Source: Dehalogenimonas sp. W (GTDB lineage Bacteria; Chloroflexota; Dehalococcoidia; Dehalococcoidales; Dehalococcoidaceae). From it: DNA of 64,000 nucleotides. A program made the position numbers and the translations under genes. The notes under the pieces were generated by a model. That model saw nothing but the letters and a program-made list of their open reading frames with translations, did no database searches and was not told the DNA's origin. The stretch spans positions 992,001 through 1,056,000 of the forward strand of contig NZ_CP146612.1 in the NCBI RefSeq assembly GCF_037094495.1. The letters are read 5' to 3'. Positions 1 to 8,444 of this stretch are shown piece after piece. Position 1 is the first letter of the stretch. Each line of letters starts with the position of its first letter.

Positions 1-608
1 ATCTCGTGGTCATCCACGATATTAGCCAGGTGGTAGGTGGGAAAGCCGTCGCTCTTGAGTAATACAAAGTCATCCAGCAGGGAGTTGTCAAAGGTGACTT
101 CGCCCCGAATCAGGTCGTTAAAGGTGGTGTTGCCGGACAACGGCACCTTGAATCTAACTACGGATTTAAGGCCTTCACCGGTAATAGTCTCCCGATCCCG
201 ACAGTGGCGGTCATAACCGGGTGGCAGCTTGGCGGCGGTTTGGGCGGCTCGCAACTCTTCCAACCGTTCGGAGGAACAGATGCAGCGGTAGGCGAAGCCG
301 TCGGCGATGAGTTTTTCAGCCGCCGCCTGGTATTTTCCCAGCCGTTCGGACTGAAAATAGGGCCCGTAATCCCCGCCCTTTATCGGGCCTTCGTCCCAGT
401 TCAGACCCAGCCAGCGCAGACCGTCAAGGATGGCGTCCACTGCGCCTTCAACGTATCTGGTGCGGTCGGTGTCCTCAATCCGAACCAGGAAACTGCCGCC
501 GTGATGCCGGGCGAACAGCCAGTTAAATAAGGCGGCGCGGATGTTGCCGACATGCGGGTAGCCAGTGGGTGAGGGTGCGTAACGCACCCTGATTTGCTTG
601 TTCATCAT
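1..608 (-). CDS. gltX: Glutamyl-tRNA synthetase, N-terminal part
   Basis: Charges tRNA-Glu (possibly also tRNA-Gln) with glutamate in the cytoplasm. The minus-strand frame reads from an ATG at 608 (a second in-frame ATG is at 605) and is open to the window edge, so only about 200 N-terminal residues are visible. The class I synthetase signature APSPTGYPHVGN stands at residues 11-22, the HVGN being the HIGH-type ATP motif. RIEDTDRTR follows, as expected for GluRS/GlnRS. The KMSKS region and anticodon-binding domain lie outside the window. Transcribed away from the RDD gene side, about 60 bases downstream of it, so it may be cotranscribed with the genes that follow upstream on this strand. Confidence 0.95.
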   Translation of the reverse strand, partial: MMNKQIRVRYAPSPTGYPHVGNIRAALFNWLFARHHGGSFLVRIEDTDRTRYVEGAVDAILDGLRWLGLNWDEGPIKGGDYGPYFQSERLGKYQAAAEKLIADGFAYRCICSSERLEELRAAQTAAKLPPGYDRHCRDRETITGEGLKSVVRFKVPLSGNTTFNDLIRGEVTFDNSLLDDFVLLKSDGFPTYHLANIVDDHE

Positions 609-671
609 ACCTCTGGTGTGAATAATACCGGTCTTTTTTATCGTCCTGTTCCGGGTCAGGAACGGCGGGAA

Positions 672-1187
672 TCAGGCACCCGCCGGCGGTGCGGCTCTCT
701 CAGTTTCCGGCAGCCGGGGCACCTTGACGACATAAGTCTCCGCTATTTTATCATGCCAGCCCTGGCGGCGTTCATCAAAGGCGATCCACAACAGACCGAA
801 GAAAAGCGGCAAGGTGGAAACTATTGTACCCAGCAACCGGGTGATGCCGTGTCCGGTGTCTACGTCGGTACCGTCGGTGCGGATTAACTTGATGCCGGCA
901 GTAATCATGCCCAGCGTCTGGCCGCGCCAGGCCCACAAGGCCACGAAATATACACCGCTGAGCATTGCGGACACCGGATTGGCGATGGCCACAAAGGGAA
1001 TGGCTAGCAACGGCACATCAATGAAACCGCTCAGGTCAAAGAAATTACCGAAACCGAACCAGTGAAACGGAGTCAGGAACGAGGCAACGGCGCCCAGAAC
1101 CGACAGGTCAATAATGAAAGCCCCGAATCTTCGCCAGAATCCGGCGAATTCCAGAGCCAGCGGTGCTTTGTTCTTCTCAGAAATCAA
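672..1187 (-). CDS. RDD family membrane protein
   Basis: A 171-residue integral membrane protein of the RDD family (small membrane proteins, some linked to ion transport; function here unknown). An early GFWRRFGAFIIDL segment (about residues 16-28) is the typical RDD entry, with the conserved Arg and the Asp in the first membrane helix. Further hydrophobic stretches lie near residues 25-40, 75-90 and 120-140. ALWAWRGQTLGMITAGIKLI matches the second conserved RDD block. It sits about 60 bases downstream of the pseudouridine synthase gene in the same direction, probably the same transcription unit. The family call is from motif pattern; the substrate cannot be judged. Confidence 0.8.
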   Translation of the reverse strand: MISEKNKAPLALEFAGFWRRFGAFIIDLSVLGAVASFLTPFHWFGFGNFFDLSGFIDVPLLAIPFVAIANPVSAMLSGVYFVALWAWRGQTLGMITAGIKLIRTDGTDVDTGHGITRLLGTIVSTLPLFFGLLWIAFDERRQGWHDKIAETYVVKVPRLPETERAAPPAGA

Positions 1188-1249
1188 TCAGGACTCCCGC
1201 GGATGCTCGGATAACCGGGGCATATTATACAACGAAGGCGGAGCCGGAG

Positions 1250-2143
1250 CTAGGTCAAGCCGGACAGGGGCACGGCCAGATCAGCGGGCAGGTCCGAGGA
1301 AAAGGTCATTGCCGCCCCGGTTACCGGGTGCCGGAAGGCGAGACGGTGAGCGTGCAGGAACTGCCGGGGGAATCTTTCTGACTTCACACCATAAGTTGTG
1401 TCGCCCACCACCGGATAGCCGATGGCCGCCAGATGGACGCGAATCTGGTGTGTTCGGCCGGTAAATATACGGATTTCCAACAGTGTGTGGCCTTTGAACC
1501 GCTGCACAACCTTAAACTGGCTGCGGGCTTCCCGGCCGTTTTCGGTCACTGCCATCTTCTTCCGGTTGACCTGAGCCCGGCCGATGGACGCTTCAATAAT
1601 CCCTTCGGCCGGTTCTACGTTGCCTTTGACCAGCGCCAGATAAACCTTGGTCACCTCCCGGAGTTTGAACTGCTCTGAAAGAGCCGCCTGAATCTGCCTT
1701 GAGCGGGCCACTACCATCAAACCGGAAGTATCTTTGTCCAATCGGTGGACAATGCCCGGCCGTTCCCCACCGGCTTCAACCAGTTCAGGGAATCTGGCCA
1801 GGAGGGCATTCAGGAGCGTCCCTGAGGTGTGGCCGGGTGCGGGATGGGTGGTTAGCCCGGCGGGTTTGTTAATCACCGCCAGGTTGGCATCTTCATAGAC
1901 AACCTCAACATGGATGTTTTCTGCCATCGCTTCAATCGGCAGCGGTGGAGGAATCTCCAGTGAGATGAGGTCGCCGGATTTCAACGGATGAGACGGCTTC
2001 ACCGGTGACCCATTGACTGTTATCCGGCCTTCCCTGATCAATTCCTGAATATGGGCTCGCGACAGGTCCGGTACCTTACCGACGAGGTATTTATCCAGAC
2101 GAGCCCCGTCGGCATCGGCGGTTAGTTTCTGTGATTCAGTCAT
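1250..2143 (-). CDS. RluA-family 23S rRNA pseudouridine synthase (RluD-like)
   Basis: Isomerises specific uridines in rRNA (RluD-type enzymes act on 23S rRNA). The 297-residue protein has an N-terminal S4 RNA-binding domain (about residues 10-75: RLDKYLVGKVPDLSRAHIQ) and a catalytic domain with HRLDKDTSG, whose Asp is the family's nucleophile. FTGRTHQIRVHLA is the second diagnostic block. Its start codon overlaps the end of lspA by 8 bases, and the RluD-LspA pairing is common in bacteria. The exact target uridine cannot be read from sequence. Confidence 0.92.
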   Translation of the reverse strand: MTESQKLTADADGARLDKYLVGKVPDLSRAHIQELIREGRITVNGSPVKPSHPLKSGDLISLEIPPPLPIEAMAENIHVEVVYEDANLAVINKPAGLTTHPAPGHTSGTLLNALLARFPELVEAGGERPGIVHRLDKDTSGLMVVARSRQIQAALSEQFKLREVTKVYLALVKGNVEPAEGIIEASIGRAQVNRKKMAVTENGREARSQFKVVQRFKGHTLLEIRIFTGRTHQIRVHLAAIGYPVVGDTTYGVKSERFPRQFLHAHRLAFRHPVTGAAMTFSSDLPADLAVPLSGLT

Positions 2144-2600
2144 CTCGATTGTCCGTATGATTTTCTGACCGGAGGTAAAGGACGGCCAGAGCGGTCATGC
2201 CGACCACCAGTGCCGAATCAGCAATATTGAAATTCGGCCAGATTCCGGCGCTCAGGAAATCGGTGACATAGCCGTAATAGATACGATCAATCAGGTTGCC
2301 CATAATGCCGCCGGCGATCAGCCCCAGCGTCAGACGGCCCCAAAGGCTGTTCAGAAAAGCGATACGGCGGGAGATAATCAGCCAGACAATTACAGCGAAA
2401 GCCGCGATACCGATGGTTATCAGCAACGGACGGGCGTCCTGAAAGATGCCGAAGGCCGCGCCGGTATTATGAACATAGACCAGCCGAAAAAAACCCTCAG
2501 CAGGGATACTCTCTCCCAGTGTCATGCCGCTGCGCACCAGGTGTTTGGTCAACTGGTCAACAGTCAGGACCGCGGTGAAGGCCGCATAGGGCAGCATCAT
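2136..2600 (-). CDS. lspA: Lipoprotein signal peptidase (signal peptidase II)
   Basis: Membrane aspartyl protease that cuts the signal peptide of prolipoproteins; the lipoproteins at 50.8-52.5 and 60.4 kb are likely clients. A start at the ATG ending at 2600 gives 154 residues, the normal family length; the open frame continues upstream to 2711 but would overlap the DksA-like gene. The catalytic Asp pair is visible in GNLIDR and FNIADS. Four hydrophobic segments fit the known four-helix topology. The gene begins 8 bases after the DksA-like stop and overlaps the pseudouridine synthase gene, so the three form one operon. Confidence 0.93.
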   Translation of the reverse strand: MMLPYAAFTAVLTVDQLTKHLVRSGMTLGESIPAEGFFRLVYVHNTGAAFGIFQDARPLLITIGIAAFAVIVWLIISRRIAFLNSLWGRLTLGLIAGGIMGNLIDRIYYGYVTDFLSAGIWPNFNIADSALVVGMTALAVLYLRSENHTDNRDD

Positions 2601-2608
2601 CCGGTGCC

Positions 2609-2980
2609 CTATGCCGGCCGGGTCTGCTTGGATTTGCAGGCCATGCATTGCTTGGCGTAGGGCAAAGCGACCAGGCGCGCCGGGTCTATGGACTCGCCGC
2701 ATTTTTCGCATTTGCCGAAAGTGCCTTTTTCCAGCTTCTGCAGGGCACTTTCAACCTCGGCCATCTGGTCCAGTACACGTTTTTCCAGCGCCAGACGGTT
2801 TTCCAGGTCGGCGGTTTCGGTAGCTTCTTCCTCTCGTTTGCCGAAAGGTGAACCCTCACGCCGGTCCTCCTGAGGTGCCGACGCTTTGAGCGATTCAAAT
2901 TGCTCCTTCAACCGCGCCAGGTCTGTCTTCAGGCGGTCGTTTAATTCTTGATAGAGGGCTGTCTCTTTTTTGGTTGTCAT
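2609..2980 (-). CDS. DksA/TraR-type zinc-finger protein
   Basis: A 123-residue member of the DksA/TraR superfamily, whose members bind in the RNA polymerase secondary channel or are of unknown role. Residues 1-85 are charged and helical, likely a coiled coil. The C4 zinc finger uses C91, C94, C112 and C115. First gene of the operon with lspA and the pseudouridine synthase. The acidic DxxDA tip of true DksA is not obvious in the coiled coil, so it may be closer to the Bacillus YocK/YteA type proteins than to DksA itself. Confidence 0.85.
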   Translation of the reverse strand: MTTKKETALYQELNDRLKTDLARLKEQFESLKASAPQEDRREGSPFGKREEEATETADLENRLALEKRVLDQMAEVESALQKLEKGTFGKCEKCGESIDPARLVALPYAKQCMACKSKQTRPA

Positions 2981-3289
2981 TGTAAGTCCTCTCGGCTTAT
3001 TTTAATATGACTGGGTATAATCGGGTAGTTCAGGGTAATCGGGAAGTGATGCTGCCGGCTGGAGAGTGGAGTTTTAGCGCCGGTAAGGCACTGCGGCGAC
3101 TGCGCCGCATAAAAATGCGGACGGAAAACCGGAGAAATACTTCAGACTGTCTGTGGCGGCACAGCCCGGTCGGTTCATTAATAACATCTTAGCCCTAGTG
3201 TAGAACAAAACCCGGCTTAAGGCAACAAACAAAATCACACCCTCCGGCTTGTGATATACTGTAGCATCATTTATAAACGGTGAATACCT
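2981..3289. other. Intergenic region between divergent DksA-like and argF genes
   Basis: No convincing gene. It should hold the promoters of both flanking genes. A TATACT box at 3255-3260 precedes argF at a suitable distance, but I see no good -35 in front of it. A GCGGCG/CGCCGC stem-forming stretch lies around 3090-3110. Confidence 0.4.
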
Positions 3290-4225
3290 ATGAGATCTAA
3301 AGACCTGCTTTCAATTTCTGATTTGGAAAGTCATGAGATACGCCTATTGCTGGCCGACGCAACGGCACTGAAGGCCGAACCGCGGCAAAATACGCTGGCG
3401 GGCAAGACGCTGGCACTGGTGTTTGAAAAGCCGTCGCTTCGGACCCGGGTCAGTTTTGAACTGGCTATAAAGCAACTCGGAGGGGAGGCCATCTACCTTT
3501 CGCCGGCTGAGGTTGGCCTGGGCAAGCGGGAAAGCGTGGCCGATGTTGCCCGGGTACTGTCCCGTTTTGTGGATGCCCTGGCGGTACGCACCTTCAGCCA
3601 GGGAACCCTGGAAGAACTGGCCCAGTGGGCTCGCGTCCCGGTAATTAACGCGCTGTCCGATACGGAACATCCCTGTCAGGCACTGGCTGATCTGCTGACG
3701 ATATTTGAGCATAAAGGCGAGTTTCCCGGACTGAAGCTGGCCTATGTGGGCGATGGCAATAACGTGGCGGTCAGTCTGGCGCTGGCGGCGGCCTCGGTCG
3801 GACTGAATTGCACTGTTGCCACTCCCAAAGGCTATGAGATGCCGGCGGCGGCGGTCAGGCAGGCACGGGCGCTGGCGGCAACCAATAGATGCGTTTTCAA
3901 TGCCGTTAATGACCCCGCTGAAGCCGTAAAAGGCGCTGATGCCGTCTATACCGATGTCTGGATCAGCATGGGACAGGAAGCCGAGAATGAAATTCGGCTA
4001 AAAGCCTTTGCCGGTTATCAGGTGGATGAAGCGCTGGTAAGTCAGGCCAAGCCGGATGCGCTCATTATGCATCCGCTGCCGGCGCACTATGGCCAGGAAG
4101 TGGCGGAAGGTTTGCTGGATCGGCCGCAATCGGTGGTATTTGATCAGGCCGAAAACCGGCTGCATGTTCAGAAAGCCCTGTTAGCGGATATGCTGGGCGG
4201 GTTGCTGATGTCCTGGGCGGCTTAA
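3290..4225 (+). CDS. argF: Ornithine carbamoyltransferase-type enzyme
   Basis: Expected to make citrulline from ornithine and carbamoyl phosphate in arginine synthesis. The 311-residue protein has the carbamoyl-phosphate motif SLRTR (residues 49-53), HPCQ (127-130) and DVWISMG (222-228), the last pointing to OTCase rather than aspartate carbamoyltransferase. Odd point: the C-terminal signature reads HPLPAHYG (261-268), whereas ornithine enzymes normally have HCLP with a substrate-contacting Cys; HPLP is the aspartate-enzyme form. It stands alone with no other arg gene nearby. The family is certain, the exact substrate less so. Confidence 0.88.
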   Translation: MRSKDLLSISDLESHEIRLLLADATALKAEPRQNTLAGKTLALVFEKPSLRTRVSFELAIKQLGGEAIYLSPAEVGLGKRESVADVARVLSRFVDALAVRTFSQGTLEELAQWARVPVINALSDTEHPCQALADLLTIFEHKGEFPGLKLAYVGDGNNVAVSLALAAASVGLNCTVATPKGYEMPAAAVRQARALAATNRCVFNAVNDPAEAVKGADAVYTDVWISMGQEAENEIRLKAFAGYQVDEALVSQAKPDALIMHPLPAHYGQEVAEGLLDRPQSVVFDQAENRLHVQKALLADMLGGLLMSWAA

Positions 4226-4399
4226 CCGGCAACAACCCGCAGGGCCGGTAGGCAGGTATGGTACAATTGAAGTAGTGAACAGGGCCGGATTTCACCGGTT
4301 AATCCTTGGAATTTCACAATATGAAAGGGCTGGAAGCGGGCCTGGTGACGCCGAAAAATTTCCGGTTCAACGCCCGATTTTACATATATTTAACTTATT

Positions 4400-5719
4400 A
4401 TGAATAATATACCGACCGTGGCCATCGTCGGCCGGCAGAATGTAGGTAAGTCTACACTGCTGAACCGGCTGACCGGCAAGCGACAGGCCATCACCGAAGA
4501 CCTGCCCGGCACTACTCGTGACCGGCTGCACGTTCCCATGAATTATGCCGGCCGGGATTTCGTACTGGTTGATACCGGCGGCATGGTGCGCGGCGAAGAT
4601 GGTGATTTCATTACCCATGCCGTCAATGACCAGGTAAGATTGGCGATGAAGGAAGCTTCGTTGATCCTTTTCCTGACTGAAGCCAAGACCGGTTTGACGC
4701 CTCAGGATGAGGAAGTGGCCGATGAAGTACGCCGCAGCGGCAAACCGGTGATCATGGTGGTCAACAAGGTAGACAATACCCGGTTAACCCACCACGCTGC
4801 GGAATTTCATGCCCTGGGATTGGGTGAACCGATGCCCATTTCAGCCTACCACGGACGCGGTGCCGAAGACTTGCTGGACCTGGTCGTGGAAATGCTGCCG
4901 CCGGAGGAAAAAGCCCCTAATGAACCTGACCGATTGCAAATTGCCATCGCCGGCCGGGCTAATGTGGGTAAATCATCGCTGTTGAATGCATTTATCGGGG
5001 AAGAACGAGCCATTGTTTCCGCTGTGCCCGGCACTACCCGGGACGCGATTGATACACCTATTGACTTTGAAGCCGGGGGTGTGGTACTTATAGATACTGC
5101 TGGCATCAGGCGGCGCGGCAAGATTGAACGGGGTATTGAAGAATACAGCGTCATCCGTTCGTTACATGCCATTGACCGGGCCGACGTGGTTCTCATCGTC
5201 CTTGATGCCGGTGAGCCGGCGACCGCCCAGGACACTCACATCGCCGGCTATGCCAGGGATAAGTGCCGCGGTCTGATTCTGGTAATTAACAAGTCTGATC
5301 TGCTGAAAGAAGTGGATATGGCTAATTTTGATAGAAATATGGCGTCCCGCTTCAAGTTTATTCCCTATGCCCGTCGTCTCTATGTTTCTGCATTGACAGG
5401 GGAAGGGCTTGAGGGGGTGATTCCCGCAGCTTTTGAAGTGCAGCAGGAGCGCAAAAGGCGCATACCTACCCCTGAGCTTAACAGCCTGATTCGCCATGCC
5501 CTGGCCCGACATTCGCCGCCCAGCGCTCACGGCCGGGTGCTGAAGGTGCTTTATGCTACTCAGGTAGGAGTCTGCCCGCCGGAGATTGTATTTTTTGTTA
5601 ATGACCCGGCTCTGGTTCATTTTTCCTTTGAACGCTTTCTGGAGAACCGGTTGCGGGAAACCTACGGTTTTGCCGGGACGCCGATTAAACTGACCTTTAA
5701 GGGCAGAGGTGAAAAATAA
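4400..5719 (+). CDS. der: Ribosome biogenesis GTPase Der (EngA)
   Basis: Essential tandem GTPase acting in 50S subunit assembly. Two G domains are visible: the first P-loop GRQNVGKS is at residues 11-18 with DTGG and NKVD following, the second P-loop GRANVGKS near residue 187 with DTAG and NKSD. A C-terminal KH-like domain completes the usual 439-residue architecture. The preceding 4226-4399 gap contains a possible TACAAT box at 4262-4267. The last base of its stop codon is the first base of the plsY start codon, so translation is probably coupled. Confidence 0.97.
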   Translation: MNNIPTVAIVGRQNVGKSTLLNRLTGKRQAITEDLPGTTRDRLHVPMNYAGRDFVLVDTGGMVRGEDGDFITHAVNDQVRLAMKEASLILFLTEAKTGLTPQDEEVADEVRRSGKPVIMVVNKVDNTRLTHHAAEFHALGLGEPMPISAYHGRGAEDLLDLVVEMLPPEEKAPNEPDRLQIAIAGRANVGKSSLLNAFIGEERAIVSAVPGTTRDAIDTPIDFEAGGVVLIDTAGIRRRGKIERGIEEYSVIRSLHAIDRADVVLIVLDAGEPATAQDTHIAGYARDKCRGLILVINKSDLLKEVDMANFDRNMASRFKFIPYARRLYVSALTGEGLEGVIPAAFEVQQERKRRIPTPELNSLIRHALARHSPPSAHGRVLKVLYATQVGVCPPEIVFFVNDPALVHFSFERFLENRLRETYGFAGTPIKLTFKGRGEK

Positions 5720-6369
5720 TGTTCGCGACTGAGTTTTTAGTCGTTCTGATAGCTTCCTATCTTATCGGCAGCATTCCGATCGGGTATCTGATTGCCCGGC
5801 GCAAGGCAAAGATTGATATCACCACTCACGGCAGCGGCCGCACCGGGGCGACTAACGTCCTCAGAACACTGGGGCGCAAAATGGCGGCTTTGGTCGCCTT
5901 CATGGACATGCTCAAGGGTGTGGCGGCGGTGTGTTTGGCGGGGGTGGTCATCGGCCATGAGTTTGTCCTCATCGGTGACTATCATATGGGGCTGCTGATG
6001 GTGCAGGTTATGGCGGCGCTGGCCGCGGTAGCCGGTCATATCTTCCCGGTCTTTAATCGTTTCAAGGGCGGGCGTGGTGTGGCGACCTTCTTCGGTGGGT
6101 TCATTGCTTTATATCCGCTGGCGGCGATATTTGGCGGCGAGATCTTTATCATCAGTATCGGGCTGACCGGCTTTGCGTCGCTGGGCAGTATTGCCGGGGT
6201 AACCGGGGCGTACGCCATCATGATTCCGCTGTCGCTGATGAGCGGGCTGCCGGTAGAGTACCTTATATATTCGCTGGTTGGTGCCGTGGTTATCATCATC
6301 ATGCACCGTGATAATATTCAGCGTTTAATCGCCGGGAAAGAACGAAAAATTTCTGAAAAGGCGCGTTAA
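5719..6369 (+). CDS. plsY: Glycerol-3-phosphate acyltransferase PlsY
   Basis: Membrane enzyme that acylates glycerol-3-phosphate from acyl-phosphate, the first step of phospholipid synthesis. Its 216 residues hold about five hydrophobic segments with the PlsY signatures GSIPIGYLIAR, GSGRTGATNVLRTLG and FNRFKGGRGVATFFG. Start overlaps the der stop by one base; gpsA, which supplies glycerol-3-phosphate, follows 39 bases later, so substrate supply and use are encoded together. Confidence 0.95.
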   Translation: MFATEFLVVLIASYLIGSIPIGYLIARRKAKIDITTHGSGRTGATNVLRTLGRKMAALVAFMDMLKGVAAVCLAGVVIGHEFVLIGDYHMGLLMVQVMAALAAVAGHIFPVFNRFKGGRGVATFFGGFIALYPLAAIFGGEIFIISIGLTGFASLGSIAGVTGAYAIMIPLSLMSGLPVEYLIYSLVGAVVIIIMHRDNIQRLIAGKERKISEKAR

Positions 6370-6408
6370 GCGATTGGATCCGGCCAACCTTAACAAGGCG
6401 GTTCTTCA

Positions 6409-7476
6409 ATGCCTAAAATAGCCGTTATCGGCGCAACAACCTGGGGTATAACGCTGGCCTCTGTATTGTCCCGCAAAGAGGCTGGAATCCGTATTTTGGC
6501 CCGGACGGAAGAAGAAGCATCCCGCGTCCGGCAGAGTATTTTCAAGGCCTCCAAACTACCGGAAAGCTTCGTGTTACCTTATGGCATCAGGGTTACTGCG
6601 GATGTTGAAGAGGCGACCCACAATACCGACGCTGTTATCCTGGCGGTGCCGTCGCAGTCCATGCGGGCTAATTTAGAAACGGTGTCGCCGTTTTTCAGCA
6701 AGCGGACGCTCATTATATCGGCCGCTAAAGGGTTGGAAATTGCCAGCGGCAAGCGCATGACTCAGGTCATCAAAGATGAAACCCGTAAAGAACATCACGC
6801 CAATATCTGTGTCCTCTCCGGCCCTAATCTGGCCTGGGAGATACTGGCCGGAAAACCGGCTGTGGCCGTGGTGGCTGCCGAGAACGAATCCCGTGCCCGC
6901 CGGGGCGTCAAGCTGATCAACGCGCCTGATTTCTGCGCCTTCACCAATACCGACGTGATCGGCGTGGAACTGGGCGGCGCGCTTAAAAATATCATTGCCC
7001 TGGGAGCCGGCGTCGTGGACGGGTTAGGCTACGGCGATAACACCAAAGCGGCGCTGATGACACGCGGACTGACTGAAATTACCGCCCTGGGCACGGCTTT
7101 GGGCGCCAATCCGCTGACCTTATCCGGACTGGCGGGTCAGGGTGACCTGATTGCGACCTGTTCCAGTAAGCTGTCCCGCAATCATCAGGTTGGGGAGCGC
7201 CTGACCCGGGGAGAAGCCCTCAAAGACATTGAAGCCACCATGAGCGGGGTGGCCGAAGGTGTGGCTACCACACTGGTGGCCTGGAATCTGGCCCAGAAAC
7301 TGGGCATTGAGATGCCGATTACCGAAAGGCTCTACCGGGTGCTGTATCAGGGTGAAGATGTCCGGGCGGCGGTCAAAGACCTGATGGCAGCCGTAGCCGG
7401 CCATGAACTGGCCGGGCGTAAATGGAATTTGTTTAACTTATTTCGCCGGCGCAAGAAGCCGGAGATAACCTTTTAG
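6409..7476 (+). CDS. gpsA: Glycerol-3-phosphate dehydrogenase (NAD(P)+)
   Basis: Reduces dihydroxyacetone phosphate to glycerol-3-phosphate for phospholipid synthesis. The N-terminal nucleotide fold starts KIAVIGATTWGITLA, a variant of the usual GxGxxG loop (GATTWG). SAAKGLE, LSGPNLAWEI and LKNIIALGAGVVDGLG with the catalytic Lys are all present. The C-terminal 20 residues are basic (RRRKKPE) and extend slightly beyond the usual family end. Part of the der-plsY-gpsA unit; the following cluster has its own promoter. Confidence 0.95.
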   Translation: MPKIAVIGATTWGITLASVLSRKEAGIRILARTEEEASRVRQSIFKASKLPESFVLPYGIRVTADVEEATHNTDAVILAVPSQSMRANLETVSPFFSKRTLIISAAKGLEIASGKRMTQVIKDETRKEHHANICVLSGPNLAWEILAGKPAVAVVAAENESRARRGVKLINAPDFCAFTNTDVIGVELGGALKNIIALGAGVVDGLGYGDNTKAALMTRGLTEITALGTALGANPLTLSGLAGQGDLIATCSSKLSRNHQVGERLTRGEALKDIEATMSGVAEGVATTLVAWNLAQKLGIEMPITERLYRVLYQGEDVRAAVKDLMAAVAGHELAGRKWNLFNLFRRRKKPEITF

Positions 7477-7533
7477 GGCGCAGGGAGTCGTCTCTAAGAG
7501 GGGCTGCGTGATGTTAAAACAGCGGTTTTTAAT

Positions 7534-7562
7534 TTGACATGACCGGCTTTGAACCCTATTAT
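7534..7562 (+). promoter_or_regulatory. Sigma-70-type promoter of the methyltransferase/cyclase/UbiA cluster
   Basis: TTGACA at 7534-7539, a 17-base spacer and TATTAT at 7557-7562. It predicts a start of transcription near 7569 and a leader of about 110 bases before the first gene. It separates the downstream cluster from gpsA as a distinct unit. Confidence 0.75.
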
Positions 7563-7678
7563 TTAGTACTATTCATAACATTTCAAAGACAGTTATAAGG
7601 TAATGCCAATCACGCCCGATTATACCCGATGGGTATATGGCGGCGTTTGTTTTGAGAATTAAGGGCGAAGGAGAGTTC

Positions 7679-8443
7679 ATGGAGACAATCGCGCCGGTAC
7701 AAGACCCGGGTCTGGAATCCGAAGAAGCCAGAAAACGTAAGAAATACATGGTGGACCTGTTTGTGGTTCAGGCCAAAAACTATGACTTTCACGATGATAT
7801 TTACGGTTTTTACGCTCACCGTTTGTGGGTGAGGACCATGGTCAAAATCATAGAGAAGTTTATGAAGGGCAAAAAGCGGGCCGATATGCTGGATATGGGT
7901 TGCGGCACCGGGTTTGTGACCTTTAATGTGGCCCGTAAACTCCCCAGCATTGATATTGAATCATTTGACCTGTCCCCCGATATGATTGCCGTTGCCAAGG
8001 AACGCTATGAAAAGGGTTTCAAAGGCCGCAAAATCAAGTTCTGGGTGGCGGACGCTGAGATTCCGTTCGGGGTCAACAAATACGATATCGTCACCACGTC
8101 CTTCGCTTTCCGCAACTTTGCCAATAAGAACCTGGCGACCAAAAATGTATTCAATGCCCTTAAACCCGGCGGTATTTTCATTATTCAGGACCTGACCAAA
8201 CCGGAAAAACACCCGATGAAGGGCCTCTACGCTTTTTACATGAAATATATCCTGCCGATTATCGCCCGGATTCTCGGGACTGAGAAATCAGCCGCGGGCT
8301 GGCTCAAGAAGAGCACCGATTTTATGCCGAAAAATGCGCAGCTTCAGAAAATCCTGGAGGATGCCGGCATGGTCAACTGCTATTATAAAAGCCTGTCCGG
8401 CGGTATTGCCTGTATCGTCGTCGGCTACAAGCCGGAGGCTTAG
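7679..8443 (+). CDS. SAM-dependent methyltransferase, UbiE/MenG-like, copy 1
   Basis: A 254-residue class I methyltransferase. I chose the ATG at 7679 because GAAGGAG lies just before it; an in-frame codon at 7637 has no such site. The SAM-binding motif I is LDMGCGTGFVTF, with the acidic loop ESFDLSPDM and the post-motif LKPGGIFIIQDLTKPEK, which resembles UbiE/COQ5 proteins. It shares long identical stretches with the next gene (SFAFRNFANKNLA, NVFNALKPGGIFIIQD), so the two are a tandem duplication. First gene of the cluster; the substrate is unknown, but its neighbours suggest a prenylated ring compound. Confidence 0.85.
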   Translation: METIAPVQDPGLESEEARKRKKYMVDLFVVQAKNYDFHDDIYGFYAHRLWVRTMVKIIEKFMKGKKRADMLDMGCGTGFVTFNVARKLPSIDIESFDLSPDMIAVAKERYEKGFKGRKIKFWVADAEIPFGVNKYDIVTTSFAFRNFANKNLATKNVFNALKPGGIFIIQDLTKPEKHPMKGLYAFYMKYILPIIARILGTEKSAAGWLKKSTDFMPKNAQLQKILEDAGMVNCYYKSLSGGIACIVVGYKPEA

Positions 8444-8444
8444 C

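Noticed and set aside
2601-2711. Longer LspA start
   Set aside because: The extra 37 residues are hydrophilic, overlap the DksA-like gene out of frame and exceed the family length.
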